DNA of 64,000 bases, from the NCBI GenBank assembly GCA_904501885.1, contig CAJGCP010000001.1, positions 1-64,000 of the forward strand. Direction: 5' to 3'. Shown piece by piece: positions 40,401 to 48,964 of the stretch (within the stretch, counting starts at the first letter, position 1; the number at the start of each line of letters is the position of its first letter). The notes under the pieces are model-generated. The model was not told the origin of the DNA. It made no database searches and saw only the letters and a list, made by a program, of their open reading frames with translations. This DNA comes from an uncultured Acetatifactor sp. Its GTDB lineage: Bacteria > Bacillota > Clostridia > Lachnospirales > Lachnospiraceae. Made by a program: the position numbers and the translations under genes.

Positions 40401-42702
40401 GAATGAATGCAAAAAAAAAATAAATATTGTGATCTTGTCCATAATTTTGACGATTTTGCTGACAGGCATCTATGGCTTGGTGAAGCCCATGCGACAGGTG
40501 ACTTTTGAAGGTGGCCATGAATTTGTGACGGGAACAGTTGTAGAAAATCAGTCTGTATATACGGGAATTGTGTTGCCTCCCGGAGTATGGCAGGTGGAAT
40601 TGTCCTATGAAACGGATCGTCCCATAGGGTATCACTGTACAGCGACGGATGCTACCGTGCGCCCCGATGCTATGCTTACCAATGGGGAGAATCTCTATAG
40701 CGGAAAAGGTGTCACAGGCTTTGAACTGTGGTTGCTGGAGGACACGGATGCTTTGGAAATCAAGGTTAGTTACGATGGCCAAGGTTTCTTACAGACGAAG
40801 GATTTGACCATTCGGGAAACCAGAGGTATGGGTGGAATGATTTTTACCACCGGTGTGTTTGCCCTGGCCTTGTTTGTGGGTGTGTTATTATATCGAGGCT
40901 ATGACGCGGAGAAGGGGATTACACCGGGCACCAAAAAGGCTTTATATGGTGTGCTGATAATCACTTTGATGGCTTCTGTTCCCTACCTGCTGGGTGTATC
41001 CATGGATGCCGGAGACTTAGTATATCATCTGCACAGAATTGAAGGTATCCGGGATGGGTTGTTAGATGGACAGTTCCCTGTGCGTATTGAACCTGAATGG
41101 GTGCATGGGCATGGGTATGCCAGCGGTATTTTTTACTGTAATTTGCTCTTGTATTTGCCGGGACTTTTGCGTATTGCGGGATTCCCCATTACCTTTACTT
41201 ATAATTTGTATTGCATTTTTATAAACCTTGCTACAGCGTCTATTGTATATTTTTGTTTTTCAAAGATATTTACGAGCCGTCAGGTGGGCTTGGTCTGCAG
41301 TGCATTGTACACCCTGTCCGGCATTCGCATCTTCAAGACAGTGCTTACCGGTGCGGTGGGAGAGAACAATGCCATGGTGTTCCTGCCTTTGATATTATAT
41401 GGATTTTACCTGGTGTTTGGCGCACAGGTGGCAAAAGAGCAGAAGAAGTGTGCTTGGTTGCCGCTGGGCATTGGCTTTGCAGGGGTGCTGCAAACCCATG
41501 TATTGACCTGTGAAATCACAGCATTCTTGACGATTTTGCTGTGCCTTGTGATGATCAAAAAAGTGTTTACCAAAGAGTGCTTCTTGCCCTTGTTCAAGGG
41601 GGCGGTAACAGCACTTATGTTAAGCCTATGGTTTTTGATTCCCTTTGTGGATTATTTCTTGACACAGGATATGCACATCAAACATGTTTCCGGAAGAACC
41701 ATACAAATGATGGGACTGCGACCGCTGCAACTTTTGTTTGGCTGGGCCGATCAGGGAGATGTGGCCGGCATGGGTGGTGTGAAATTGCAGGAGACCACAC
41801 CTGCCGCAGTGGGATTGTTCTTAGTGCTAGCGGTGCTTGTGTTTGTAGGTATGTGGCTAGTAGGTCTTTGGAAAAAGCAATCTGCAGACATCGCAGGTGT
41901 AGGAAAATGTTCCTCTCTGTTGGGTCTTTTGATGATGGTCTTTAGCTTGAAAGTATTTCCCTGGGATAGGATACAGCAAATGCATCCTTTGTTTTCCGGT
42001 TTGGTGAGTAGCCTGCAGTTTCCCAATCGATTCTTGGGTTGGGGTACCTTGTTTGGGGTCACCGCGGTGGGATGCATTCTATGGTACTTGAAAAAAGAAG
42101 ATAAAAAGTGGCTTATTCTACTGGTGATGACCGGCACTGCGGCATCCATTGTGGCCGGCGGCTTGCACCTGAATGATGCCATTGCAAAATATAGGACCAA
42201 CTTTACTCTATACAATGTGGAGGGTATGGGACGGGGGTATATCTCCGGTGCCGAATATCTGATTGAGGGGACAGACGGAAACACCTTATTGTATCGTGCG
42301 CCTATCACCAGTGAGGGTGTTGTTCTGGAAGCCTATGAAAAGGGTGGTTTGCAGGCTGTTGTGACTTGTAGTAACGCTGATATAACAGAGGGCTATATAG
42401 ATTTGCCTCTGCTTTTCTATCGGGGATATAGGGCGGTGGACACCGTTACAGGAGAAGTACTTTCTCTGAGATACGGAGAAAACAATACTGTATGCGTGAA
42501 TCTCCCCGGCGGATATCAGGGAGAGTTTATGGTGAAATTTATGCCCCCATGGTATTGGCGAATTGGAGAATGGATCAGTTTGATTGGATATATTTGTATT
42601 TTGAGTGTTCCCCTTAGAGAAAAACGGGGGCTGAAGGAAAAACTTAGTCCCAAGGAACAGGATATAAAGAACGATAATTACGACGGAAAGGAGATGAGTT
42701 AA
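40381..42702 (+). CDS. Large polytopic membrane protein, PTPS-related/YfhO-like, paralog B
   Basis: This 773-residue tandem paralog of the gene before it shares the domain order and motifs: LVYHLHRIEGIRDGLLDG, RIEPEWVHGHGYASGIFY, SLKVFPWDRIQQMHPL, and near the C-terminus NVEGMGRGYISGAEYLIEG. Compared with paralog A it has an insert of about 15 residues in a loop near 460 (ADQGDVAGMGGVKLQ). ATG 40381 lies 20 bases inside paralog A, so translation is probably coupled; a longer frame to 40342 is unlikely. Both proteins probably work on the same type of surface glycan, perhaps on different acceptors. Confidence 0.75.
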   Translation: MMRKYLKNECKKKINIVILSIILTILLTGIYGLVKPMRQVTFEGGHEFVTGTVVENQSVYTGIVLPPGVWQVELSYETDRPIGYHCTATDATVRPDAMLTNGENLYSGKGVTGFELWLLEDTDALEIKVSYDGQGFLQTKDLTIRETRGMGGMIFTTGVFALALFVGVLLYRGYDAEKGITPGTKKALYGVLIITLMASVPYLLGVSMDAGDLVYHLHRIEGIRDGLLDGQFPVRIEPEWVHGHGYASGIFYCNLLLYLPGLLRIAGFPITFTYNLYCIFINLATASIVYFCFSKIFTSRQVGLVCSALYTLSGIRIFKTVLTGAVGENNAMVFLPLILYGFYLVFGAQVAKEQKKCAWLPLGIGFAGVLQTHVLTCEITAFLTILLCLVMIKKVFTKECFLPLFKGAVTALMLSLWFLIPFVDYFLTQDMHIKHVSGRTIQMMGLRPLQLLFGWADQGDVAGMGGVKLQETTPAAVGLFLVLAVLVFVGMWLVGLWKKQSADIAGVGKCSSLLGLLMMVFSLKVFPWDRIQQMHPLFSGLVSSLQFPNRFLGWGTLFGVTAVGCILWYLKKEDKKWLILLVMTGTAASIVAGGLHLNDAIAKYRTNFTLYNVEGMGRGYISGAEYLIEGTDGNTLLYRAPITSEGVVLEAYEKGGLQAVVTCSNADITEGYIDLPLLFYRGYRAVDTVTGEVLSLRYGENNTVCVNLPGGYQGEFMVKFMPPWYWRIGEWISLIGYICILSVPLREKRGLKEKLSPKEQDIKNDNYDGKEMS

Positions 42703-42703
42703 G

Positions 42704-43759
42704 ATGAAAAAGAATACAAAGTTTTTATGGTATCTTTTGATTTTTGCTGTGGCGGTGCTTCCCTTGGCGATGGGCAAATTGCCGGCCTGTGGTGAGACCA
42801 ACACCTGGTTGACAGGCCCCTATATTGTGGACAGAATTGCCGGAGCAGGTACTGCAGTTTGCCTGATTTTTGTGGCACTGATTCAACTGGGCACCTTGCT
42901 CACTTCCGGACTGTTGTTTGCAAAGGTGTTTGAGAGCAAAGAAGGGGCATTTTTTGCCACGCTTTTTTATATGACCTTGCCCTACCGGTATGATTTATTG
43001 TATGTCAGTGGTCAGTTGGCCCGTGGGATTGCGCTGATGTTGGTACCTTTATTTGTCAGATTGTTGATTTCGGTGTATACTGTAGAGAAACGACAGGTTT
43101 GGAAATGGATTGCGGCAGCAGGCGTTACATTAGCGATTGTGGCATACAGTGACTGGGTGATTGGAGTGTTGCTGGCAGATGTGGTGTTGGTGGCTGCTTT
43201 GTGGTATCGCAAAGCGCGTATTCTCACTCCCCTTGCTGGTTTTGTCTTGTATCTGCCGGAGGCCAAGTATCTGTTACAGTATTTTATGGCAGGTGGTTTG
43301 GAAGAATATCAGTTGCCTTTGGGATCCATTATGGGCAATGGATATACTGTAGGTAGGTTTTTGACTTCCTTCATGTACAAGGAAGGGTTGCCTGGGCTGG
43401 GTCTTGGCCTGATGGGCGCACTTGTATTGTTGTTGGGGCTTGCATTTGTGGGTGAGAACTTCAATTGGGATAAAAAATGCACTTTTCCTGCACTGGTGGC
43501 AGGTGTTATGATGGTGCTGTCTTTGAAGAGTTTTCCTTGGGACCTGGTACAGCGTTTGGGGATGCCTTTTGTCCGTATGGTGGGCCTTTTGGTGTCTCCT
43601 GCTGTATTCTTTGGCTTTGCGGGACTTCCCCTTTGTATCTTGGGTGGTGCAGGTGTGGAAGCCTTTGGGAAGGCAGAAAAGGACCAGGCGAAATTTGTGG
43701 AACTGTTGTTGATCTTAGCGTCCTTAGGCGCAAGCATTTATATGGCAGTGGTGAAATAA
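42704..43759 (+). CDS. Short membrane protein related to the two upstream paralogs
   Basis: This 351-residue polytopic protein has about nine membrane helices. Its C-terminal part has SLKSFPWDLVQRLGMPF, matching the SLKVFPWDRIQQMHPL segment of paralog B, and its middle (FFATLFYMTLPYRYDLLYVSGQLARGIALMLVPL) corresponds to the SALYTLSGIRIFKT region. It lacks the His-rich HLHRIEG and EPEWVHGHG loops and both extracytoplasmic domains. It is therefore a shortened third member, probably without the same catalytic residues. It starts one base after paralog B, with AAGGAGATGAG as ribosome site. Confidence 0.65.
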   Translation: MKKNTKFLWYLLIFAVAVLPLAMGKLPACGETNTWLTGPYIVDRIAGAGTAVCLIFVALIQLGTLLTSGLLFAKVFESKEGAFFATLFYMTLPYRYDLLYVSGQLARGIALMLVPLFVRLLISVYTVEKRQVWKWIAAAGVTLAIVAYSDWVIGVLLADVVLVAALWYRKARILTPLAGFVLYLPEAKYLLQYFMAGGLEEYQLPLGSIMGNGYTVGRFLTSFMYKEGLPGLGLGLMGALVLLLGLAFVGENFNWDKKCTFPALVAGVMMVLSLKSFPWDLVQRLGMPFVRMVGLLVSPAVFFGFAGLPLCILGGAGVEAFGKAEKDQAKFVELLLILASLGASIYMAVVK

Positions 43760-43795
43760 AGAACATAACGAAACGAGAGAATAAGAGGAGGGGTT

Positions 43796-44491
43796 ATGGG
43801 AAGCATAGCAATCATTCCTGCCCGCGGTGGCAGTAAAAGAATCCCCAGAAAGAATATCAAAGAATTTTGCGGCAAACCGATTTTGGCATATTCCATAGAA
43901 GCGGCTCTTTCCAGCGGTGTTTTTGATGCGGTGATGGTGTCCACGGACGACGAGGAAATTGCGGACATTGCACGGGCCTATGGCGCACAGGTGCCCTTCC
44001 TGCGCAGTGCAGAAGCTTCCGGTGACTTTGCTACCACGGCAGATGTACTGTTGGAAGTATTAGCAGAGTATGAAAAGATGGGACAATCTTTTACCATGGG
44101 ATGTTGTATCTTTCCCACGGCTCCCTTTGTGACTGATAAAAAACTGACAGAAGCGTCAGAAAAATTTTCTGCAAGTACAGCAGACGCGTTGTTCCCGGTG
44201 GTAGCGTTTGATTATCCCACCCAGAGGGCTATGGTCATCAGAGAGGGGAATTTGGTATTTGAAAACCCTCAGTATATGAACAGCAGGTCCCAGGATTTGG
44301 AGCCCCATTATCACGATGCGGGACAGTTCTTTTTCTTCCGGGTGGAAGCATTTAAGAAGAACCGCACTGCTTTGGTGGGCGAGATTTTACCTTTAGAGGT
44401 ATCCGGCTTGGAGGTACAGGATATCGACAACGAGACAGATTGGCAGATTGCCGAGATGAAGTATCGCTTAATGAGAGAAAAGACAGACTAA
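43796..44491 (+). CDS. pseF: Pseudaminic acid cytidylyltransferase PseF-like
   Basis: This enzyme activates a nonulosonic acid with CTP to give the CMP-sugar. The 231 residues carry the nucleotide motif IIPARGGSKRIPRKNIKEF, then AVMVSTDDEEIADIA. The stretch NSRSQDLEPHYHDAGQFFFF is typical of PseF more than of NeuA. The metal-binding Asp is in EVQDIDNETDW near the end. GAGGAGGGG precedes the ATG. It leads the five-gene set PseF-FkbH-ACP-PseH-PseI. The exact sugar could be pseudaminic acid or a derivative. Confidence 0.88.
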   Translation: MGSIAIIPARGGSKRIPRKNIKEFCGKPILAYSIEAALSSGVFDAVMVSTDDEEIADIARAYGAQVPFLRSAEASGDFATTADVLLEVLAEYEKMGQSFTMGCCIFPTAPFVTDKKLTEASEKFSASTADALFPVVAFDYPTQRAMVIREGNLVFENPQYMNSRSQDLEPHYHDAGQFFFFRVEAFKKNRTALVGEILPLEVSGLEVQDIDNETDWQIAEMKYRLMREKTD

Positions 44492-44535
44492 AAATCTTAT
44501 GGTTTTACGATAGATATTCAAAAATGGGTGAGAGT

Positions 44536-46224
44536 ATGACAGAAAAAATAGCCATTCTATCCAATGTGAATATGAATTTCGTCATCCGTGGCCTGAAGAA
44601 TCAGGTGGATGTTTTCGAGACGGAAGGATATGGAAATGAACTGGGGACATTGTTAAATCCCCGGTCTTCTTACCATGCCTTTGCGCCCCGATTTCTTTTC
44701 CTGCTGATGGATTTGATGCAGTTGTTGGATGGCGTTGCAGACGACAGAGAAGCGGAAGAAAAAATAGAGCTGTGGTTTACTACCCTGTCCGACGGGCTGG
44801 GTGAAGAAATCTGTTATGTGTCTGATGCCTATCTATGGAGTGCGGAAGAACAGGGGGAAAGTGGTCAGTCCCACGGAGCGGTGGACACAGCAACCGAATT
44901 ATGGCTGACGAAGAAGAATGCCTGGGAGAATCTGTGGCAAAAGCGTTTGGAGACCTTTGTAGAGAAGCATCCCAATGCCCGTATCTTTTCCTACAAAAAA
45001 ATCGTAGAGCAACTGGGAGAGGAAAAAGCATTTTCTGCGCTTACATGGCGTATGGGCAAAATCCCTCACAGTAGCGTGATGCAGAAGGCTTTGGCAGAAG
45101 AAATTCTGCATCGGGTAGATGTGGAAACCAGAGTGCCGAAGAAAGTGCTTTTGCTGGATTTGGATAACACCCTTTGGGGAGGTTTGGCAGGAGAGCATGA
45201 GAGTACTCCCATCGTTTTAGGCGGCGAGGGGCAGGGCGCGGCATACCTCAAAATGCAGGAAATTATTTTGGACATGCAAAAACAGGGCGTGGTGCTGGGC
45301 ATTGTGTCAAAAAACAATGTGCAGGATGCCATGGAAGTCATAGAGAAACATCCGGAAATGATACTGCGGGCAGAACATTTCAGTGCCAAGAAAATCAACT
45401 GGAACTTAAAATCAGAAAATATTTTAGAAATTGCCGGGGAATTAAATCTGGGGTTGGACAGTTTCGTGTTCTTTGATGATAATCCAGCAGAACGGGCTTT
45501 GGTGCAGGAGATGTTGCCCCAAGTAACGGTGCCGGAATTTCCGGAAGCACCAGAGGACTTGCCCCGAGCAATGACAGCCATTTATCGGGCCTATTTTGAA
45601 AAGCCCTATGTGACCCGCGAGGATGCAGAACGCACTCGCCAGTATGTGGAAAACGCGAAACGCTTAGAACTGCAACAGTCGGCGGTGAATTTTGAATCTT
45701 ACCTGAAAGACCTTGAAATTGTGGCAGAGCGGGTGGATGCAAAAGACCATATGGAGCGTTTGCTTCAGTTGGTAAATAAAACCAACCAGTTTAACCTGAC
45801 CACAGTGAGATATACAGCAGAGGAACTGCAGGAACTGGTTTCCGACGATGCACACAAGGTATATGTGTATCGGGTGAAAGATAAATTCGGCGATAATGGT
45901 ATCGTGGCGGTACTGATTGTTAAACTTCAGGGGCAAGAAGCCATCATTGAGGAATTCACCATGAGTTGTCGGGTGATGGGCAGAAATATTGAGCATGCCA
46001 TTATGGATGCAGTGGAGCAGGAATTGCGCCGGAGCGGCATCAATACTTTAAAGGGAAGTTATATCCCTACGTCAAAGAACGCACCGGTGGCAGAACTGTA
46101 TCCTGCCCTTGGGTTTGAATGTTGTGGAAGTATTCCCTGCAGGGACGGACATATTTACCGTCGAGACATCACAGACGGTTTGCAGAGAGTAGACCATGTG
46201 GCATGGAAAGGAGAACAAGTATGA
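44536..46224 (+). CDS. FkbH-like HAD-IIIC protein (acyl-ACP loading)
   Basis: FkbH-type proteins take a glyceryl group from 1,3-bisphosphoglycerate and load it on an acyl carrier protein. This one has 562 residues. The N-terminal SGNH-like region starts KIAILSNVNMNFV. The HAD-IIIC domain at about 205-360 has the nucleophile motif VLLLDLDNTLWGGLAGE and FVFFDDNPAERALV. The C-terminal GNAT-like domain is at about 400-555 (NQFNLTTVRYTAEEL ... EFTMSCRVMGRNIEHA). ATG 44536 follows GGGTGAGAG. It overlaps the ACP gene by ATGA, direct support for an ACP partner. Whether the group is glyceryl, lactyl or another acyl is unknown. Confidence 0.87.
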   Translation: MTEKIAILSNVNMNFVIRGLKNQVDVFETEGYGNELGTLLNPRSSYHAFAPRFLFLLMDLMQLLDGVADDREAEEKIELWFTTLSDGLGEEICYVSDAYLWSAEEQGESGQSHGAVDTATELWLTKKNAWENLWQKRLETFVEKHPNARIFSYKKIVEQLGEEKAFSALTWRMGKIPHSSVMQKALAEEILHRVDVETRVPKKVLLLDLDNTLWGGLAGEHESTPIVLGGEGQGAAYLKMQEIILDMQKQGVVLGIVSKNNVQDAMEVIEKHPEMILRAEHFSAKKINWNLKSENILEIAGELNLGLDSFVFFDDNPAERALVQEMLPQVTVPEFPEAPEDLPRAMTAIYRAYFEKPYVTREDAERTRQYVENAKRLELQQSAVNFESYLKDLEIVAERVDAKDHMERLLQLVNKTNQFNLTTVRYTAEELQELVSDDAHKVYVYRVKDKFGDNGIVAVLIVKLQGQEAIIEEFTMSCRVMGRNIEHAIMDAVEQELRRSGINTLKGSYIPTSKNAPVAELYPALGFECCGSIPCRDGHIYRRDITDGLQRVDHVAWKGEQV

Positions 46225-46439
46225 GAGATAAGATTATTGCTTTGATAGAGGAAGTGTTGGGGTTACCGGAGGGAATCATTACACCGGAAACCACTATGGA
46301 TGAAGTGGAAGAATGGGATTCCCTGGCCCATGTGATGCTGATTGGTATGTTGGAGGAGCGGTTTGGTATTTCCATTCCTCTGGATGAGGCAGTGGAAATC
46401 ACGTCTGTAAAAGAAATTTTGGAATATGCAGGAGAATAA
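46221..46439 (+). CDS. Acyl carrier protein in the pse operon
   Basis: This 72-residue carrier protein has the phosphopantetheine site in EEWDSLAHVMLIGMLEE (Ser in DSL). It is acidic and of normal length. The ATG overlaps the stop of the FkbH-like gene (ATGA), with GGAG upstream, so both are made together. It is therefore probably dedicated to this pathway and not the housekeeping fatty-acid ACP. Confidence 0.9.
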   Translation: MRDKIIALIEEVLGLPEGIITPETTMDEVEEWDSLAHVMLIGMLEERFGISIPLDEAVEITSVKEILEYAGE

Positions 46440-46442
46440 AGT

Positions 46443-46988
46443 ATGAGTATCACTTTGCGCACTATCAGAGAAAGTGATTTGGAACAAATCATGCTCTGGC
46501 GTATGGATGAGGATATTACAAAATATATGAATACCAACCCCAAGCTGACATTGGAAGGGCAGAAGAAATGGCTGGCTTCCATCCAAGGAAACAGCGATGT
46601 GAGATATTGGGTGATTGAGGTGGACGGCGTTCCTGCCGGGGTCATTAACCTGACCGGACTGAACAATCCAACCGGTGAATTGGGCTGGGCATACTATATG
46701 GGCGAAAAGAAGTTGCGTAGCATCAAAACTGCTCTTGCCTTAGAAATGAGTATGTACGATTATGCCTTCGAGGTGCTCGGTAAAAAAGCAGTCATTAGTG
46801 ATGTGTTTACCTTAAACCAAGGAGTCATCGGCTTGCATAAGCTTTGTGGATGCGAAATTGTGGAAGAAAAGAAAAACCATATCTGCAAAGAGGGAGTATG
46901 GTACGATGTGACTTTTATGCGGATGACCGATGAACTCTGGAAACAGGCAAAAACAGGTAAGAAATACGAGAACATTCAATTTGCCTGA
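46443..46988 (+). CDS. pseH: GNAT N-acyltransferase, PseH-like
   Basis: This 181-residue GNAT protein resembles PseH, which N-acetylates UDP-4-amino-4,6-dideoxy-altrosamine in pseudaminic acid synthesis. Seen are TIRESDLEQIMLWRMDEDITKYM at the start (the LWRN-type segment of PseH), YWVIEVDGVPAGVINL, and DVFTLNQGVIGLHKLCGCEIV near the end. The acyl-CoA pyrophosphate loop (usually Q/RxxGxG/A) is weak here; the corresponding segment reads EKKLRSIKTALA. That may fit a donor other than CoA, such as the ACP encoded three bases upstream. The 4-amino sugar as acceptor is inferred. Confidence 0.78.
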   Translation: MSITLRTIRESDLEQIMLWRMDEDITKYMNTNPKLTLEGQKKWLASIQGNSDVRYWVIEVDGVPAGVINLTGLNNPTGELGWAYYMGEKKLRSIKTALALEMSMYDYAFEVLGKKAVISDVFTLNQGVIGLHKLCGCEIVEEKKNHICKEGVWYDVTFMRMTDELWKQAKTGKKYENIQFA

Positions 46989-47047
46989 TAAATCAATGCC
47001 GCAACAGGCAGAAAACAAATAAGAGACCTTCGTAGAGAGGAACAGAT

Positions 47048-48100
47048 ATGAACAAAGAGATTAGAATTGGAAATCATGTGATTAGCGAGCAGTCCCCCAC
47101 CTTCGTGATAGCGGAGATGTCTGCCAATCATTTGATGGATTTTGATAGAGCAGTGGAAATCATCCGGGCGGCAAAGGAGGCTGGCGCAGACGCCATTAAG
47201 GTGCAGACCTATCTGCCGGACACCATTACCTTGGATTGTGATGACCCCTGCTTCCAGATTACCCAGGGTACCATTTGGGACGGTACCACCTTGCATAAAC
47301 TGTATCAAACGGCATATACCCCCTGGGAATGGCAGCCGAAATTACAAAAAATCGCAGAAGATATGGGACTTGTATTTTTCTCTTCCCCCTTTGATTTGAC
47401 TGCCATTGATTTCTTGGAGGAAATGGACGTGCCGGTGTACAAGGTGGCATCCTTTGAAATCAATGATATTCCTTTCATCAGAAAAATTGCGAAGACCGGA
47501 AAGCCTATTATCATGGCTACCGGTGTGGCATACGAAGAAGATATCGAACTGGCGCTGCAAACCTGTCGGGAGGAGGGCAACGAAAATGTTATTTTATTGA
47601 AATGCACTTCTGCCTATCCTGCCCCTTATGAGGCCAGCAATCTGCGCACCATTCCTGACATGAAGGTAAAGTATGATTGCATCACAGGGTTGTCTGACCA
47701 CACTATGGGCGTAGCAGTGGCTTCCGGAGCAGTGGCGCTGGGCGCTAAAGTTGTTGAAAAACATTTAACTCTGCGCAGAGCCGACGGCGGTGCAGACGCG
47801 GCCTTTTCTATGGAGCCGGAAGAATTTAAGGAAATGGTGGATCAAATCAGAATCATTGAAAAAGCATTGGGTGAAGTGACCTATGAATTGACACCTAAGC
47901 AAGTAAAAAGCAGAGAACATTCCCGTTCCCTGTTTGTGGCCAAGGATATGAAAGCAGGAGAGGTATTCACCCCTGAAAACTTGCGCTCCGTACGACCTGC
48001 CTGCGGATTGCATACCAAGTATTACGAAGAGATTTTGGGCAAAAAGATTACCCAAGATGCTAAATTGGGTACGCCCATGCGTTGGGACCTGGTGGAGTAG
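47048..48100 (+). CDS. pseI: Pseudaminic acid synthase PseI-like (NeuB family)
   Basis: This enzyme condenses phosphoenolpyruvate with a 6-deoxy-2,4-diacylamino hexose to give the nine-carbon nonulosonic acid. The TIM-barrel part has VQTYLPDTITLDCDD, AYTPWEWQPKLQKIAEDMGL, FFSSPFDLTAIDFLEE and YKVASFEINDIPFI, which match PseI better than sialic acid synthase. The C-terminal SAF/antifreeze-like domain is present (SLFVAKDMKAGEVFTPENLRSVRP). The 350 residues are normal. GAGAGGA precedes the ATG. A bidirectional terminator ends the operon. Confidence 0.9.
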   Translation: MNKEIRIGNHVISEQSPTFVIAEMSANHLMDFDRAVEIIRAAKEAGADAIKVQTYLPDTITLDCDDPCFQITQGTIWDGTTLHKLYQTAYTPWEWQPKLQKIAEDMGLVFFSSPFDLTAIDFLEEMDVPVYKVASFEINDIPFIRKIAKTGKPIIMATGVAYEEDIELALQTCREEGNENVILLKCTSAYPAPYEASNLRTIPDMKVKYDCITGLSDHTMGVAVASGAVALGAKVVEKHLTLRRADGGADAAFSMEPEEFKEMVDQIRIIEKALGEVTYELTPKQVKSREHSRSLFVAKDMKAGEVFTPENLRSVRPACGLHTKYYEEILGKKITQDAKLGTPMRWDLVE

Positions 48101-48129
48101 GGAATAGACGAATAAAACTACACATAATA

Positions 48130-48163
48130 AAAGGGCTGTGATTTTAGAACCACAGTCCTTTTT
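48130..48163. terminator. Bidirectional terminator between pseI and lemA
   Basis: AAAGGGCTGTG (48130-48140) pairs with CACAGTCCTTT (48151-48161), with one G-T pair. T-runs lie on both strands, so it serves the convergent pseI and lemA genes. Confidence 0.8.
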
Positions 48164-48204
48164 GCTTGCAAATCTGATTTTAATAGTGAAATGTTGTTGC
48201 TGTT

Positions 48205-48873
48205 TTAGAAGAACACGCCCTTTGCCTGCTCCTTGATTTCCTTGGAAGCCACAAAAGGAATTCTGGTGGTATATCCGTTCTTTGCAGCTACAATTTTCTT
48301 GGTGGGCCATGCAAAGATGTCTTTGTTCCATTGATTTACAGTATCGTTGTACAACTCTCTGGCAGCAGTGATTTCTCTCTGCAGGTACATATTCTGCTGC
48401 ATGGCGTCCTGAATTTCCTGATGGGCTGCCAATTCGGGATAACTTTCCACTGCCACATTGATGCTTCTGGAAATGGTGTCGATGGAGGTGCCCAGTTCGT
48501 TTCTGGCGGCATCCACATCACCTGCATTTCCGGAGCGGTACTTTGCAATGTTTTCAAAAGTGCTCTTGTCCAAGTCGATTGCCTTGTCTAACAGACGGGC
48601 ACAGTTCTGAAGCACCATAACTCTCTGTTCCAAGTAGTTGTCAATCTGGGAAGCATCTCTTTGAATGCGCTGCTGTAGTTGATCAAAATGCTTCTGTGCA
48701 CTGATTTTCATAAAAAGGAAAATCAAGCCGGGCAGAATGCCGCATACCCAAAGTGCAATTTCAAAAAGAGTGGAGCCAAAGCCTACTTCTGCAGGAAGTT
48801 TCTTTGCGATTACATTGGTATCAAGTCCTTCATCTAAAAGCTGAGGGTTCATTTCGTCTAATTGATTCGCCAT
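48205..48873 (-). CDS. LemA family protein
   Basis: LemA proteins have one N-terminal membrane helix and a long helical extracytoplasmic or cytosolic bundle; their function is not settled. Here the helix is at about 36-56 (FEIALWVCGILPGLIFLFM), preceded by an unusual 35-residue soluble N-terminus (MNPQLLDEGLDTNVIAKKLP). The helical body has QRIQRDASQIDNYLEQRVMVLQN and an ending with RELYNDTVNQWNKDIFAWP, a typical LemA segment. The length is 222. GGAGAAG is upstream of the ATG. It lies 80 bases after the large unknown gene on the same strand. Confidence 0.87.
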   Translation of the reverse strand: MANQLDEMNPQLLDEGLDTNVIAKKLPAEVGFGSTLFEIALWVCGILPGLIFLFMKISAQKHFDQLQQRIQRDASQIDNYLEQRVMVLQNCARLLDKAIDLDKSTFENIAKYRSGNAGDVDAARNELGTSIDTISRSINVAVESYPELAAHQEIQDAMQQNMYLQREITAARELYNDTVNQWNKDIFAWPTKKIVAAKNGYTTRIPFVASKEIKEQAKGVFF

Positions 48874-48936
48874 ATTTCTTCTCCTTTGTGTTTGTTTATT
48901 GTTGTCACGAATAATTATGTGTTACTCTTGCTTTTT

Positions 48937-48964
48937 ATTCTAGCAAAACTTTTTTAATTGTAAA
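48937..48964 (-). promoter_or_regulatory. Possible promoter of lemA
   Basis: On the minus strand TTTACA (48964-48959), 16 bases, TAGAAT (48942-48937) preceded by TGC, an extended -10. It overlaps the stop of the upstream gene. This would let lemA be made alone. Confidence 0.4.

Noticed and set aside
43796..48100. Sialic acid (Neu5Ac) synthesis locus
   Set aside because: The synthase and cytidylyltransferase show PseI- and PseF-like segments, and a PseH-like GNAT is present; no epimerase NeuC is seen.
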